Below the pieces are notes generated by a model. It saw nothing but the letters and a program-made list of their open reading frames with translations. It was not told the DNA's origin and made no database searches. A stretch of 60,948 nt of DNA, taken from contig RDXE01000041.1 in assembly GCA_004292755.1 (NCBI GenBank), positions 1 through 60,948 of the forward strand. The letters are read 5' to 3'. The first letter of the stretch is position 1. Each line of letters begins with the position of its first letter. This document shows positions 36,559 to 44,629 of this stretch, in pieces. Made by a program: the position numbers and the translations under genes. The DNA is from Alphaproteobacteria bacterium. Lineage in GTDB: Bacteria > Pseudomonadota > Alphaproteobacteria > Elsterales > Elsteraceae.

Positions 36559-37815
36559 GTGGCGCTGTACATCCGCCTTGCGCTGCGTGCCATGCGGGTT
36601 AATCGGCTGCGCGCGCTGTTGACCATGCTGGGGATCGTGATTGGCGTCGCCTCGGTGGTGGTGATGGTGGGGATTGGGTCTGGCGCGCAAACCCGCATCC
36701 GCGGTCAAATCGCCTCGCTCGGCGCCAATCTGATCGTGATTGTGCCGGGCACCACCACCACCGGTGGGGTGCGGGTGGGCACCGGCGCACGCGTGACCCT
36801 GACCGAAGGCGATGGCGAGGCGATCCGGCGCGAGATTCCAGGCGTGGTTGCCGTTGCACCAACTTGGCAAGGCACGGGTCAGACCATCGTTGGCAATCTC
36901 AATTGGGGTACGCGCATCACGGGCACCACGCCTGACTTTTTTGAGGCGCGTGACTGGGATGTCGCCCTTGGTCGTCCCATCACAGCAGAGGATTTGGAGA
37001 GCGCGCCCAAGATTGTCGTGCTGGGCGCCACGGTGGCGCGCCAGTTGTTCGGCGCCTATGACGAGACAGGCCTCGCTGCCGACGGGCAGCTGATTCTGGG
37101 CCAGACGGTGCAGGTGCGCCGCACGCCGCTGACCGTGGTTGGTGTGTTGGACAGCAAGGGTCAAACAGCAGGGGGGCAAGATCAAGACGATGTGGTGCTG
37201 ATTCCCATCACCACAGCCAAGTTGCGTGTGCTTGGAACCAGCCTGGCCAATCGCCGCTCGGTCCATTCGCTTATGGTCGAAGTAGCCGATGCCAGTTTGT
37301 TGCATACAGTGGCAGAGGATATCACCGATCTTTTGCGCCAACGACATCGCTTGGCACCGGATGCTGAGGATGATTTTTCCATCCGTATTCTGGCCGATAT
37401 CTTTGCTGCGATGGAGGGAGTATCCCGCATCCTCACGCTGCTGCTGACCGCAGTCGCGGCCGTGTCGCTGGTGGTGGGCGGTATTGGGATCATGAACATC
37501 ATGTTGGTCAGCGTGACTGAGCGGACCCGCGAGATTGGCGTGCGACGGGCGATTGGTGCGCGCCAAAGCGACATTCTGGCGCAGTTCCTGACTGAGGCCG
37601 TCTGTCTTGCTGTGATTGGCGGCCTGCTTGGTCTGGCGCTGGGGGTGATCGCGGCCCTGGCGATCGGGGCCTTCGCGGGCTGGACCATTGTGCTGAGCCC
37701 GCTGGCAATGGCCGTCGCTGTTGGTGTCTCGGCGGCGATTGGTGTGTTCTTTGGCTGGTATCCAGCGCGCCGCGCCGCCCGGCTCGACCCCATTGAGGCG
37801 CTGCGCTACGAGTAG
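36559..37815 (+). CDS. MacB-type ABC transporter permease (FtsX family)
   Basis: A 418-residue permease with four membrane helices. One is N-terminal (NRLRALLTMLGIVIGVASVVVMVGIG). A periplasmic MacB core domain (about 45-290) follows, starting with IRGQIASLGANLIVIVPG. Three C-terminal helices form the FtsX domain (SRILTLLLTAVAAVSLVVGGIGIMNIMLVSVTERTREIGVRRAIGA). The LGANLIVI and REIGVRRAIGA motifs are characteristic. Likely substrates are antibiotics, lipoproteins or siderophores; none can be assigned. The GTG start lies one base after the ATPase stop. A hairpin follows at 37826. Confidence 0.93.
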   Translation: MALYIRLALRAMRVNRLRALLTMLGIVIGVASVVVMVGIGSGAQTRIRGQIASLGANLIVIVPGTTTTGGVRVGTGARVTLTEGDGEAIRREIPGVVAVAPTWQGTGQTIVGNLNWGTRITGTTPDFFEARDWDVALGRPITAEDLESAPKIVVLGATVARQLFGAYDETGLAADGQLILGQTVQVRRTPLTVVGVLDSKGQTAGGQDQDDVVLIPITTAKLRVLGTSLANRRSVHSLMVEVADASLLHTVAEDITDLLRQRHRLAPDAEDDFSIRILADIFAAMEGVSRILTLLLTAVAAVSLVVGGIGIMNIMLVSVTERTREIGVRRAIGARQSDILAQFLTEAVCLAVIGGLLGLALGVIAALAIGAFAGWTIVLSPLAMAVAVGVSAAIGVFFGWYPARRAARLDPIEALRYE

Positions 37816-37825
37816 CCGTGCGCCA

Positions 37826-37849
37826 CACCGTGGCTTTCCTGCCACGGTG
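37826..37849 (+). terminator. Inverted repeat after the MacAB-type operon
   Basis: CACCGTGGC (37826-37834) pairs perfectly with GCCACGGTG (37841-37849) over a six-base loop, eleven bases after the permease stop. There is no T-tract, so it may act as a barrier rather than a classic terminator. Confidence 0.55.
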
Positions 37850-37948
37850 CTGTGGGTTTCGTGGCGGAAGGCAGCGTTGTCCCGCGTGACGACTGGGGGG
37901 TGGCTATGCTAACGCTCCTGAAGCGGGCGGCGTATCGCGCTGCCGAAC

Positions 37949-38737
37949 GTGAGTTTGGCCGGGGAACCAGCACCCATGGGTATTCCGTCGTTTGGATCAT
38001 TGTCGCGGGCGGCCGTTTTGGCAGTTGGCTTGGCCCTGGCAGGCTGTGCGTCCACTGGGGCCCCGTCCGGGTCGGTGTCTGACCCGGCAGAAGGCGTCAA
38101 CCGCGCGGTGTTCGGATTTAATCGTGCGGTTGACACGGTGGTGATCCGCCCGGTGTCGCTGGCCTATCGTGAAGTGGTGCCCTCGCCGGTTCGTGATCGC
38201 GTGCGCGATTTCCTCAGCCACATCCGCAGCCCGGTGACGCTGGCCAATGACCTGCTTCAGGGCAACCTGAATCGCGCTGGCAACACGTTGACCCGGTTCT
38301 GGGTCAACACCATTGCCGGCATCGGTGGGCTGGTGGACGTTGCTGGCGCCGTTGGCATCGAAAAGCACGACGAAGACTTCGGCCAAACCCTGGCGATCTG
38401 GGGTGTTGGCGAGGGGTCGTACGTGATGCTGCCGCTGCTGGGGCCGTCCACCGTGCGCGACACCGTCGGCATGGTGGTGGACTTCTTCCTTGACCCCGCG
38501 GGCTACATCCTGCGCGCCGAGTATGAGCGGGTGGTCAGCTACGCTCGCACCGGTCTCGAAGTGGTCGACACGCGCTCCCGCATGATCCAGGCAACCGACG
38601 ATCTGGAGCGCAATTCGGTGGATTACTATGCCGCCGTGCGGTCGCTCTACAAGCAGCGCCGTGACGCGCTGATCCGCAATGGTCAGGTGCCTGCGGGCTC
38701 CGACATCCCTGGCCGGACTGGTCAGCTCGACAATTGA
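37949..38737 (+). CDS. mlaA: MlaA (VacJ) outer-membrane lipoprotein of phospholipid transport
   Basis: A VacJ-family lipoprotein of up to 262 residues. The lipobox LALAGC follows a short basic N-terminus. The domain shows NRAVFGFNRAVDTVVIRPVSLAYREVVP and HDEDFGQTLAIWGVGEGSYVMLPLLGPSTVRD, the strongest family marks. MlaA removes mislocated phospholipid from the outer leaflet of the outer membrane and passes it to MlaC. GTG 37949 is the longest start; ATG 37976 is probably the real one, since it gives a normal lipoprotein signal. Its stop overlaps the mlaC start (TGATG). MlaDEF genes are not in the window. Confidence 0.92.
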   Translation: MSLAGEPAPMGIPSFGSLSRAAVLAVGLALAGCASTGAPSGSVSDPAEGVNRAVFGFNRAVDTVVIRPVSLAYREVVPSPVRDRVRDFLSHIRSPVTLANDLLQGNLNRAGNTLTRFWVNTIAGIGGLVDVAGAVGIEKHDEDFGQTLAIWGVGEGSYVMLPLLGPSTVRDTVGMVVDFFLDPAGYILRAEYERVVSYARTGLEVVDTRSRMIQATDDLERNSVDYYAAVRSLYKQRRDALIRNGQVPAGSDIPGRTGQLDN

Positions 38738-39369
38738 TGGGATTGACAATGGTGCCCGTAGTTCTGCGCCGGTCGCTGGTCGCCGCTGCTCTAGCCTTGT
38801 TGGCAGTGCCCTCGCTACCCACCGTCGCCTCTGCTCAAGACCTAGTGGTCCGCTCGCGTGAGTTTGTGCAGCGGGTGACCGAAGAGGCGGTCCAAAAGCT
38901 TGCGGACAAGTCGATCCCGGCTGCCGAGCGTGAGCAGCGCTTCCGTGCGCTGTTCGTTCAGGCCTTTGACGTCCAGGCCATCGGTCGCTTTGTCGTTGGG
39001 GCGCCAAACTGGCGTCAAGCCAGCGAAGCCCAGCGGCGTGAGTATCTGGCGCTGTTCGAAGCGGCGATGGTGAAAACCTATTCCCAGCGCTTCGCCGACT
39101 ACTCCGGTGAAACGATCCAGGTGACTGGCGCGCGGGCCGAAGATACAACCCTCGCCCTGGTGCAGATGAGCGTGCACACTCAGTCCGGCCCTGCGCGGGT
39201 GGACTGGCGCGTGCTGCAAACCGATGGCGGGTTGAAGGTGGTCGATCTGATCATCGAAGGCGCCAGCCTCGCCAACTCCCAACGCGAGGAATTCACCAGC
39301 GTGATCCAGCGCGGTGGTGGTGGGTTGGACCCATTGATCGCAGTGCTGCGTCAACGCGTCTCTGGCTAA
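38737..39369 (+). CDS. mlaC: MlaC periplasmic phospholipid-binding protein
   Basis: A protein of about 210 residues with a signal peptide (LRRSLVAAALALLAVPSLPTVASAQ). The MlaC/Ttg2D fold shows FDVQAIGRFVVGAPNWRQASEAQRREYLALFEAAMVKTYSQRF, then VDWRVLQTDGG and a helical end. MlaC shuttles phospholipid between MlaA at the outer membrane and the inner-membrane MlaFEDB complex. ATG 38737 overlaps the mlaA stop as TGATG; ATG 38749 is an alternative. The stop codon sits in the loop of a hairpin (39355-39377). Confidence 0.92.
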   Translation: MGLTMVPVVLRRSLVAAALALLAVPSLPTVASAQDLVVRSREFVQRVTEEAVQKLADKSIPAAEREQRFRALFVQAFDVQAIGRFVVGAPNWRQASEAQRREYLALFEAAMVKTYSQRFADYSGETIQVTGARAEDTTLALVQMSVHTQSGPARVDWRVLQTDGGLKVVDLIIEGASLANSQREEFTSVIQRGGGGLDPLIAVLRQRVSG

Positions 39370-39410
39370 GAGACGCGCAACACCGACCGCTCGTCTCTGG
39401 CTAAGGGACG
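39355..39410. repeat. Duplicated hairpin over and after the mlaC stop codon
   Basis: CGCGTCTCT (39355-39363) pairs perfectly with AGAGACGCG (39369-39377); the loop contains the mlaC TAA. A near copy, CGTCTCTGGCTAAGGGACG, begins at 39392 and ends at 39410. The two copies share GTCTCTGGCTAAG. Likely a doubled transcription stop between the convergent mlaC and DUF1178 genes; no T-tract is present. Confidence 0.6.
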
Positions 39411-39449
39411 CGACGTACGTCGTTGCGTCTGCATGCTGTTCTGATCCGG

Positions 39450-39950
39450 CTAGGCGTCGGTCAGTGGCACCCAGGGAATGCGACCCACGGCGATGCCGTC
39501 TTCGGCCAGTTCGCGCGCCTCATCCTCGCTGGCCTCGCCATAGATCGGGCGTTCCTCGGCGTCTCCATTCGCGATTCTGCGCGCTTCTTCGGCAAAGCTG
39601 CCACCGACATAGGTATGGCTCGCCTCAATGACGCGGCGTACCTCGCGCAGGAAGTGACGCATCTGCTGCGGTGTCAGCTGAGGGCCACCCTCTGGCGCTG
39701 GAGAACCCGCAGTGGCAACGCTGGCAGTCGCGACCGGCGGGCTCGCAGGGTCCGTCGCGGGTTCGGCTGCCGTGGGTTCACTCCGACCGGAGGCGATGCG
39801 TGGCGCCATGATCGCACGGTCGATGTGAGTGTCGCCGCACTCCGGGCAGACCAGCTCGCGCGCCTCGGCCAGTGCCTCGAACGCAGTGCTGTTGCGGAAC
39901 CAACTGTCGAACTCGTGCCCCTGGGCACAGCGCAATGTGTAATGGATCAT
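39450..39950 (-). CDS. DUF1178 family protein
   Basis: A 166-residue cytoplasmic protein. The N-terminus matches DUF1178: IHYTLRCAQGHEFDSWFRNSTAFEAL, then LVCPECGD with a possible zinc-binding Cys pair, followed by an Ala/Pro/Ser-rich linker. The C-terminal part holds HFLREVRRVIEASHTYVGGSFAEEARRI and EDGIAVGRIPWVPL. The function of DUF1178 is not established. It overlaps the stop of grxC by four bases (ATGA), so the two are co-translated. Confidence 0.9.
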   Translation of the reverse strand: MIHYTLRCAQGHEFDSWFRNSTAFEALAEARELVCPECGDTHIDRAIMAPRIASGRSEPTAAEPATDPASPPVATASVATAGSPAPEGGPQLTPQQMRHFLREVRRVIEASHTYVGGSFAEEARRIANGDAEERPIYGEASEDEARELAEDGIAVGRIPWVPLTDA

Positions 39951-40204
39951 GCCGCCAACAACGGATCGAGGCCGCCCTTAGCATCCAGCTCATAGAGATC
40001 ATCGCTGCCACCGATGTGGCGCCCATCGATGAACACTTGAGGCACGCTGGTACGTCCGCCCGCACGCTCGATCATCTCTGGTCGCCGGTTTGGCGTCTCC
40101 AGAATATCGATTTCCGTGTAGCTCACGCCCTTTTTGCCCAGCAGACGCTTGGCGCGTGCGCAGTAACCACAAAAGGGCGAGGTGTAGATTTCAACGACGG
40201 CCAT
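39947..40204 (-). CDS. grxC: Glutaredoxin 3 (Grx, CGYC active site)
   Basis: An 85-residue glutaredoxin: VEIYTSPFCGYCARAK, then SVPQVFIDGRHIGGSDDLYEL, the glutathione-binding TVP-like and GG motifs. It reduces disulfides and glutathionylated proteins using glutathione. The active site reads CGYC instead of the common CPYC. ATG 40204 is selected: GGGAG sits at the correct distance, and the longer frame from 40300 has no support. The neighbours are comF upstream and DUF1178 downstream. Confidence 0.93.
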   Translation of the reverse strand: MAVVEIYTSPFCGYCARAKRLLGKKGVSYTEIDILETPNRRPEMIERAGGRTSVPQVFIDGRHIGGSDDLYELDAKGGLDPLLAA

Positions 40205-40253
40205 GGCGATCACTCCCTGGAACCTCTCCAGATAATGCCTCGCCGACCGTTCG

Positions 40254-41048
40254 TCACCCTCCCGGCAGCGGCACTCGCGCAAAGCTGACCACATCAACAC
40301 GCAAGGCTCCAGACGTCATCAAGACGCGGGTGCAGGCGGCGAAGGTGGCGCCAGAGGTGTGCACATCATCCACCAGCAGCACACGCAAGCCCCGCACCGA
40401 CACGCCTGGGCGCAGGCGAAACGCCCCCTGCAGGCCGCGCTGGCGCTGACCGCGGCGCTTGCCCGCCTGGGTGCCGCCGCGCACGCGCACCAGTGCATCG
40501 GGAACCAGCCGTGGTCGCTGGGCCGCGGGCAGGGCGCGCAGCATCGCCTGAGCCAGCAGCGCGGCCTGGTTGTAGCGGCGCCGGAACAGGCGCCAGCGAT
40601 ACAGGGGCACGGGCACGACCAGATCCGCCTCCACCACCAAGTCTGCGGCCGCCCGAGCCATCCAGGCACCAAGGGCGGGGGCGAGATCGGTGCGGTCGCC
40701 GTGCTTCAAGGCCCAGACCAGCCGCCGCGAGCCATCATCATAGCGGACCACGGCACGCCCGCGCTGCCACGGCGGTGGCTTGGCGATACAGGCCACGCAC
40801 ACGGGCTCAACCTCCGCCGGTGGTGGCAGCGTGAAGGGTTGGCCGCAGCTGGCGCACACCGGCGGGGTTAGGAAGGTGACGGAGCGCCAACAGCTTGGGC
40901 ACAGGCTGGCGGTGTCCTGCACGATCGCGCCGCAGCCAAGGCAGCGCGGCGGCAGCACCAAGTCGATGGCGGGTCGGGCGAGGCGCTGGACGGTCTCAGC
41001 AATCAAGCGCCAGGAGGGGCGGGCAGGGCGGGGTGCTGCCTCCTCCAC
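40254..41048 (-). CDS. comF: ComF-family phosphoribosyltransferase-like protein
   Basis: A 264-residue protein. Four Cys pairs at the N-terminus (PRCLGCG, CPSCW, CASCG, CVAC) form a zinc-binding double zinc-ribbon-like unit. The phosphoribosyltransferase domain has VPVPLYRWRLFRRRYNQAALLA and the PRPP loop VLLVDDVHTSGAT. ComF proteins take part in DNA uptake in competent bacteria, but most homologues have no defined role. GTG 41048 has AGGG eight bases upstream and lies five bases after the DUF2272 stop; the longer frame to 41153 overlaps that gene and is rejected. Confidence 0.85.
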   Translation of the reverse strand: MEEAAPRPARPSWRLIAETVQRLARPAIDLVLPPRCLGCGAIVQDTASLCPSCWRSVTFLTPPVCASCGQPFTLPPPAEVEPVCVACIAKPPPWQRGRAVVRYDDGSRRLVWALKHGDRTDLAPALGAWMARAAADLVVEADLVVPVPLYRWRLFRRRYNQAALLAQAMLRALPAAQRPRLVPDALVRVRGGTQAGKRRGQRQRGLQGAFRLRPGVSVRGLRVLLVDDVHTSGATFAACTRVLMTSGALRVDVVSFARVPLPGG

Positions 41049-41052
41049 TGGG

Positions 41053-41754
41053 CTAGCCCTGAAAGCGCAGTAGGGCCAGCCAATCCCCCCGCTCGGTCGG
41101 CAGCCGCCCCTGGTGCAGTGGATAGCGGCGACGGGCGACAGTGTCGGCGACATTGCCGCCGATCACGGCAATCCAGTCTGGCTCAACTGCGACCACGATG
41201 TCGCAATGGGCGGGAAAGCGTGCTGGGCGGGTGTGGTAGCGCACAGGCACCCGCCCTGCCTCGGCCCTGGCCTGGCAGACAAGATCGCCCCGCTGCGGCG
41301 TCAACGCATCGATCGGCCAGCCGAGCCATCCCGTGGTTCGGCCGGCTTCGCGGTCCGCAATCGCGCGGTTGATGTACACCGCGTGGGCATCGCTGTAGAC
41401 GAAGCGATCCCCGGCACCCGCCGCTGCCATCACGTAGCTGATAAAGGCGGCAGACCAGAATGGTCGCCCGTCGGCAGTTTCATGCAGGCCGGTGTGGGCC
41501 GCACCGACGCCCTGGAACCAATAGTCGCCGACACGCTGCCACCAGCCATCCTCGGTCTCACGGCGACCGCTGCTGCTGGTCGTGCCATCGGCGAGGACAG
41601 AGCCAAAGGCCAGCCACTCTCGTTCGGCAATGCGGGCGATGCGCTCCGGCCCATAGCCGGCGCGCGCGAAGGGAGCCTGGAACGCCGTGGGCGCCGGGGC
41701 TGCGGCACAGCCCGCCATCATCCCCACACCAGCCAGCATAGCGATCCAGCGCAT
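41053..41754 (-). CDS. DUF2272 lipoprotein (NlpC/P60-like fold)
   Basis: A 233-residue lipoprotein with lipobox LAGVGMMAGC. The DUF2272 core shows SAAFISYVMAAAGAGDRFVYSDAHAVYI, DLVCQARAE and FPAHCDIVVAV. This resembles a papain-like/CHAP layout with Asp, His and Cys marks, though which residues are catalytic cannot be settled. It may act on the envelope or cell wall. ATG 41754 is preferred because it begins the lipoprotein signal; the longer frame to 41949 is a shadow of the gene upstream. comF follows after five bases. Confidence 0.75.
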   Translation of the reverse strand: MRWIAMLAGVGMMAGCAAAPAPTAFQAPFARAGYGPERIARIAEREWLAFGSVLADGTTSSSGRRETEDGWWQRVGDYWFQGVGAAHTGLHETADGRPFWSAAFISYVMAAAGAGDRFVYSDAHAVYINRAIADREAGRTTGWLGWPIDALTPQRGDLVCQARAEAGRVPVRYHTRPARFPAHCDIVVAVEPDWIAVIGGNVADTVARRRYPLHQGRLPTERGDWLALLRFQG

Positions 41755-41764
41755 GGCGGGCAGT

Positions 41765-42019
41765 TTACGAGGCTCTGCGCTCCAGTACCACCACCAGCCC
41801 GTCGGTCGGGGGTGGGGCGCACGCCTCCCACACTGGCCAGAACCCGGCGAGGCGGTAGTCAAAGCGGGAGTAAAGGGTGACAGGCGGGCGGGCTTTGGCC
41901 TCCTGAAGCAGTACCACGCCCATAAACCCCGCCAGAGCCGGGGAGGCATCCATGGCTTCGGCCAATGCCGTTACCCGCCGGAGATCGTCGCCACTCGCCA
42001 AGTCTGTGCGAAACCACAT
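41765..42019 (-). CDS. Small protein of unknown function
   Basis: An 84-residue protein that I do not recognise: mixed alpha/beta, with no signal peptide or membrane helix. It lies ten bases upstream of the DUF2272 lipoprotein gene on the same strand. The start at 42019 is preceded by GATACT (42026-42031) six bases away and no Shine-Dalgarno, a layout that recurs in this window. Hydrophobic/charged alternation at the C-terminus (GLVVVLERRAS) looks like a beta strand. It is probably real but unconfirmed. Confidence 0.5.
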   Translation of the reverse strand: MWFRTDLASGDDLRRVTALAEAMDASPALAGFMGVVLLQEAKARPPVTLYSRFDYRLAGFWPVWEACAPPPTDGLVVVLERRAS

Positions 42020-42143
42020 AGTGCCAGTATCCCTGCACGGCCCCCTGTCGCTGGGCCGAACGAGAAGGTTCCGATTTCGCTGGGATCGGTCAAGTCAACC
42101 ACGGGAGGGCATCCTGTCCCGCGGCAACCGGTCGCGAGACGGG

Positions 42144-42758
42144 CTAGCTTGGAGGAATGTCCTGCTGGAACCGGGTGCGCAGGAAGTCTTCCAGTTGTTG
42201 ACGCAGCGCGTCGACATCTGCCCCCCGACCGAGCTCCCACGTTGTGTTCTGGTGGCCGCTGCGATAGGGCGGGCCAAGGGCGACCTCAGGCTCCTTCACC
42301 GGAGCCGGGGGCGGGGTAGGTGGTGGTGGTGGCAACGCAACGGCGCGGGCGTACCAGCGTGCGGCCTCGTCGGCGTCCTGCGGCACCCCTCGACCAGTGG
42401 CGTACAGCGCGGACAGCCGCAGCATCGCTTCGCGATCACCGCGGTCAGCCGCACGGCGGAACCAGCGCGCTGCTTCAGCGTCATTTGGCGAGGTGCCGTT
42501 CCAGCGCAACTCCAAACTGCTGAGGTAGAGATCACCCAATTCCATCATCGCGCGGGTGTTGCCCGCGCGCGCCAGCGGCAGGAACAAGGCGAACGCCTCG
42601 CCCGGCAAGCCAGAGCGCGCTGCCGCCTGACCTAAGCGCAACGCCTCACCAGGCGAGGTTGGCGCGCCAGTGGTTTGAGCGACTGAGGGCATCGCCATCA
42701 CACAGGCCGCAACAACGGCAGAGCCAATCCAGCGCCACATGATCCGATGTCTCGACAT
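42144..42758 (-). CDS. Exported Sel1-repeat protein
   Basis: A 204-residue protein with a signal peptide (GSAVVAACVMAMPSVAQ). At least two Sel1/TPR-like repeats follow: AMMELGDLYLSSLE...NDAEAARWFRRAADRGDREAML and RLSALYATGRGVPQDADEAARWYARAV. A run of prolines follows (PPPPPTPPPAP), then a short charged C-terminal helix (VDALRQQLEDFLRTRF). Sel1 proteins act as scaffolds, often in envelope stress or secretion; the partner is unknown. It is the last GC-rich gene before the AT-rich cassette. Confidence 0.8.
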   Translation of the reverse strand: MSRHRIMWRWIGSAVVAACVMAMPSVAQTTGAPTSPGEALRLGQAAARSGLPGEAFALFLPLARAGNTRAMMELGDLYLSSLELRWNGTSPNDAEAARWFRRAADRGDREAMLRLSALYATGRGVPQDADEAARWYARAVALPPPPPTPPPAPVKEPEVALGPPYRSGHQNTTWELGRGADVDALRQQLEDFLRTRFQQDIPPS

Positions 42759-42902
42759 GGTTAACCAAAGCTGAGCGTACCCGATTCGCAGCGCTGGTGG
42801 GAGTCTTTTGGCGGGTCAAGCTTGGGTAGAGGCGGATACAGTCTATGGGGCGTGGATTGCAATCGAAGTTAGTGCTAGTATGATCAACATGAGAGGTGAA
42901 TT

Positions 42903-43166
42903 GTGACCAGCCTTAAAGTAGCTGCGGTCGGCAAGAAGCGACTGCGACGCGTTGCAGCCGACCGTCCTGCGTCGAAGTTGACGAGTCTGACCGGCATCGA
43001 GGCGGGCCTATCGTCCAGCGTCGATACTGTCGATGCTTTTTCGACGACAACAAAATCAAAATCAACCAATAGGCGTCGTACAACAGACGATAAACCGGAT
43101 CCAGTTGTAGTGACAATGCTGAGACTCGCGGGTACGCTTGGAAAGGATTTCGATCTTGACTGTTGA
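42903..43166 (+). CDS. Putative antitoxin-like small protein upstream of a PIN protein
   Basis: An 87-residue protein that I do not recognise. The N-terminus is basic (KVAAVGKKRLRRVAADR), the middle is Ser/Thr/Lys-rich and probably disordered, and the end is a short hydrophobic helix (PVVVTMLRLAGTLGKDFDL). The start is GTG with GAGAGG seven bases upstream. It overlaps the downstream PIN gene, the usual order of antitoxin then toxin in VapBC-type loci. No known DNA-binding fold is recognised, so an antitoxin role is inference from position. Base composition is lower in GC than the flanks. Confidence 0.5.
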   Translation: MTSLKVAAVGKKRLRRVAADRPASKLTSLTGIEAGLSSSVDTVDAFSTTTKSKSTNRRRTTDDKPDPVVVTMLRLAGTLGKDFDLDC

Positions 43167-43797
43167 TCTTGAAGCGATGGTCAAATGGCGGAAGTATAAT
43201 GAGACCAAAGTAATAAATCACCGTCAGAAAAAGGACCTTAACGATGCAGAGCGCTGGATCAAAAAGCGGAATCGACCTGAATTTCTGGCCGATACAAATG
43301 TATATGGTCACATAGGAAAAAACGGCGAGCCAGAAGATGTTCTGATGCGTCTTCTAAAGAAGAATCCTTTACTCCACCACTGTTCGGTATGTCTTGGCGA
43401 GATTTCTCTAGGTATAGCGAATACGCGAGACGCGGCCAAAAGAATAGACTATCTCAAATACTATGCTACAATCTTCAAGGACATTCCAGAAGAAAGACTC
43501 TATACGCTGGATCAAGAAATCTGGATTAAAGCAGGCATTATTGCAGGAAAACTAGCGCGGAGACAGAATCTCCAAAAACATCAGCGTAAAGAACTGCTGA
43601 ATGACGCGCTAATATTTTTGACTGCGGCGAAGCACGGGATCCCTGTATTGACGTCTGATCGTAATGACTATGACCTCATCCAACAACTCCACCCGGACGG
43701 GGGTTTTGTCTTCTATGAGGTCACAGCCCAAAGCTTAGCGACGCCGGAGCAACAGCGCGCTCCAGCCTTTGTCGCGCAGGCGGGTGACCAGGGCTAG
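43156..43797 (+). CDS. PIN-domain ribonuclease-like protein (VapC-type candidate toxin), AT-rich
   Basis: A 213-residue protein. The PIN fold is seen from about residue 42: LADTNVYGHI with Asp46, CLGEISLGI with Glu82, LLNDALIFLTAAKHGIPVLTSDRNDYD with Asp150 and Asp168. These four acidic positions are the Mg2+-binding set of VapC-type RNases. A basic, Lys/Asn-rich N-terminal extension precedes it. Start is uncertain: TTG 43156 has AGG at the right distance; ATG 43177 also fits. The C-terminal 20 residues are read through the tail of prmA on the other strand (overlap of 63 bp). Low GC and rare-codon use mark recent acquisition. Confidence 0.7.
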   Translation: MTVDLEAMVKWRKYNETKVINHRQKKDLNDAERWIKKRNRPEFLADTNVYGHIGKNGEPEDVLMRLLKKNPLLHHCSVCLGEISLGIANTRDAAKRIDYLKYYATIFKDIPEERLYTLDQEIWIKAGIIAGKLARRQNLQKHQRKELLNDALIFLTAAKHGIPVLTSDRNDYDLIQQLHPDGGFVFYEVTAQSLATPEQQRAPAFVAQAGDQG

Positions 43798-44592
43798 GCG
43801 CTGGGCGCGGTGGGCAGACAGCACTTGGGCTTCTTGCTCCACCAACAGGCCAGACAAGACCGCATAGCCCCCGCGCGCCAGATGGCGCCGCAGGGCAGGG
43901 GCAAGGCGCATCAATGGGCGGGCGAGGATGTTTGCTGCCACCACATCATAGGGGCGGCGGCGGGCGATGGCGCGGTGGCGGTAGCCTGCCGCATTCACAA
44001 TGGTCAGGCGTGCGGCTTCGGCGTTGATCCGTGCGTTCTCCCGCGCGACGCGAACCGATTCCGGGTCGAGATCACCAGCCACCACCGGCTTGCGCCACAG
44101 GCGCGCCATGGCCAGCGCCAGCACGCCCGACCCGCAGCCGATGTCGAGCGGACGGCGACAGCGCTTGCGCTTGGCAATGCGCTCCAGCAGCAGCAGGCAG
44201 CCGCGGGTGGTGGCGTGCTCGCCAGAGCCGAACGCGGTTGCGGCATCGATGGTCAACACAATGCGGCTTGGTGGCGGCGGGCTGTCAATGTGGCTGCCGC
44301 GCAGCTCAAACCGACCAAAGCGCTGGGCCGGGAAATCGCGCCGGTTCTCACTCAGCCAGTCAACGGTGGGCAAGGGGACGACGGTAAAGTGCGGCGGGCG
44401 TGCAGCGACAGTGGCAAGGGCGGCTTCCAGGTCGGCAGGGTCGGGCGCACCGTCCAGATAGGCTTCCAGCCGCCAGGACCCCCCGGGCACGATCTCAAAC
44501 GCCGCGATGGCAACGCTGAACGGGTCAAGCGCTGCGCCGAACGGTTCAACATCGGCGCGCGGACACACCAGTTCCAGCTTCCAGCCACTCAT
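43735..44592 (-). CDS. prmA: Ribosomal protein L11 methyltransferase
   Basis: A 285-residue SAM-dependent methyltransferase. The N-terminal substrate-recognition domain (about 1-95) ends with WLSENRRDFPAQRFGRFELRG. The catalytic domain has TAFGSGEHATTRGCLLLLE, motif I DIGCGSGVLALAMA, DLDPESVRVARENARIN and motif IV VVAANILARPLM (NxL-type). It trimethylates lysines of ribosomal protein L11. It runs downstream of the UvrD-type helicase gene. Its 3' end is overlapped by the PIN gene from the opposite strand. Confidence 0.94.
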   Translation of the reverse strand: MSGWKLELVCPRADVEPFGAALDPFSVAIAAFEIVPGGSWRLEAYLDGAPDPADLEAALATVAARPPHFTVVPLPTVDWLSENRRDFPAQRFGRFELRGSHIDSPPPPSRIVLTIDAATAFGSGEHATTRGCLLLLERIAKRKRCRRPLDIGCGSGVLALAMARLWRKPVVAGDLDPESVRVARENARINAEAARLTIVNAAGYRHRAIARRRPYDVVAANILARPLMRLAPALRRHLARGGYAVLSGLLVEQEAQVLSAHRAQRLALVTRLRDKGWSALLLRRR

Positions 44593-44629
44593 GCCCTGCT
44601 ATCCTTCTCGTGGGTCGGCGAGCCCGTGC

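Noticed and set aside
36511-37845. Minus-strand open frame opposite the permease
   Set aside because: Antisense shadow; covers the following hairpin as well.
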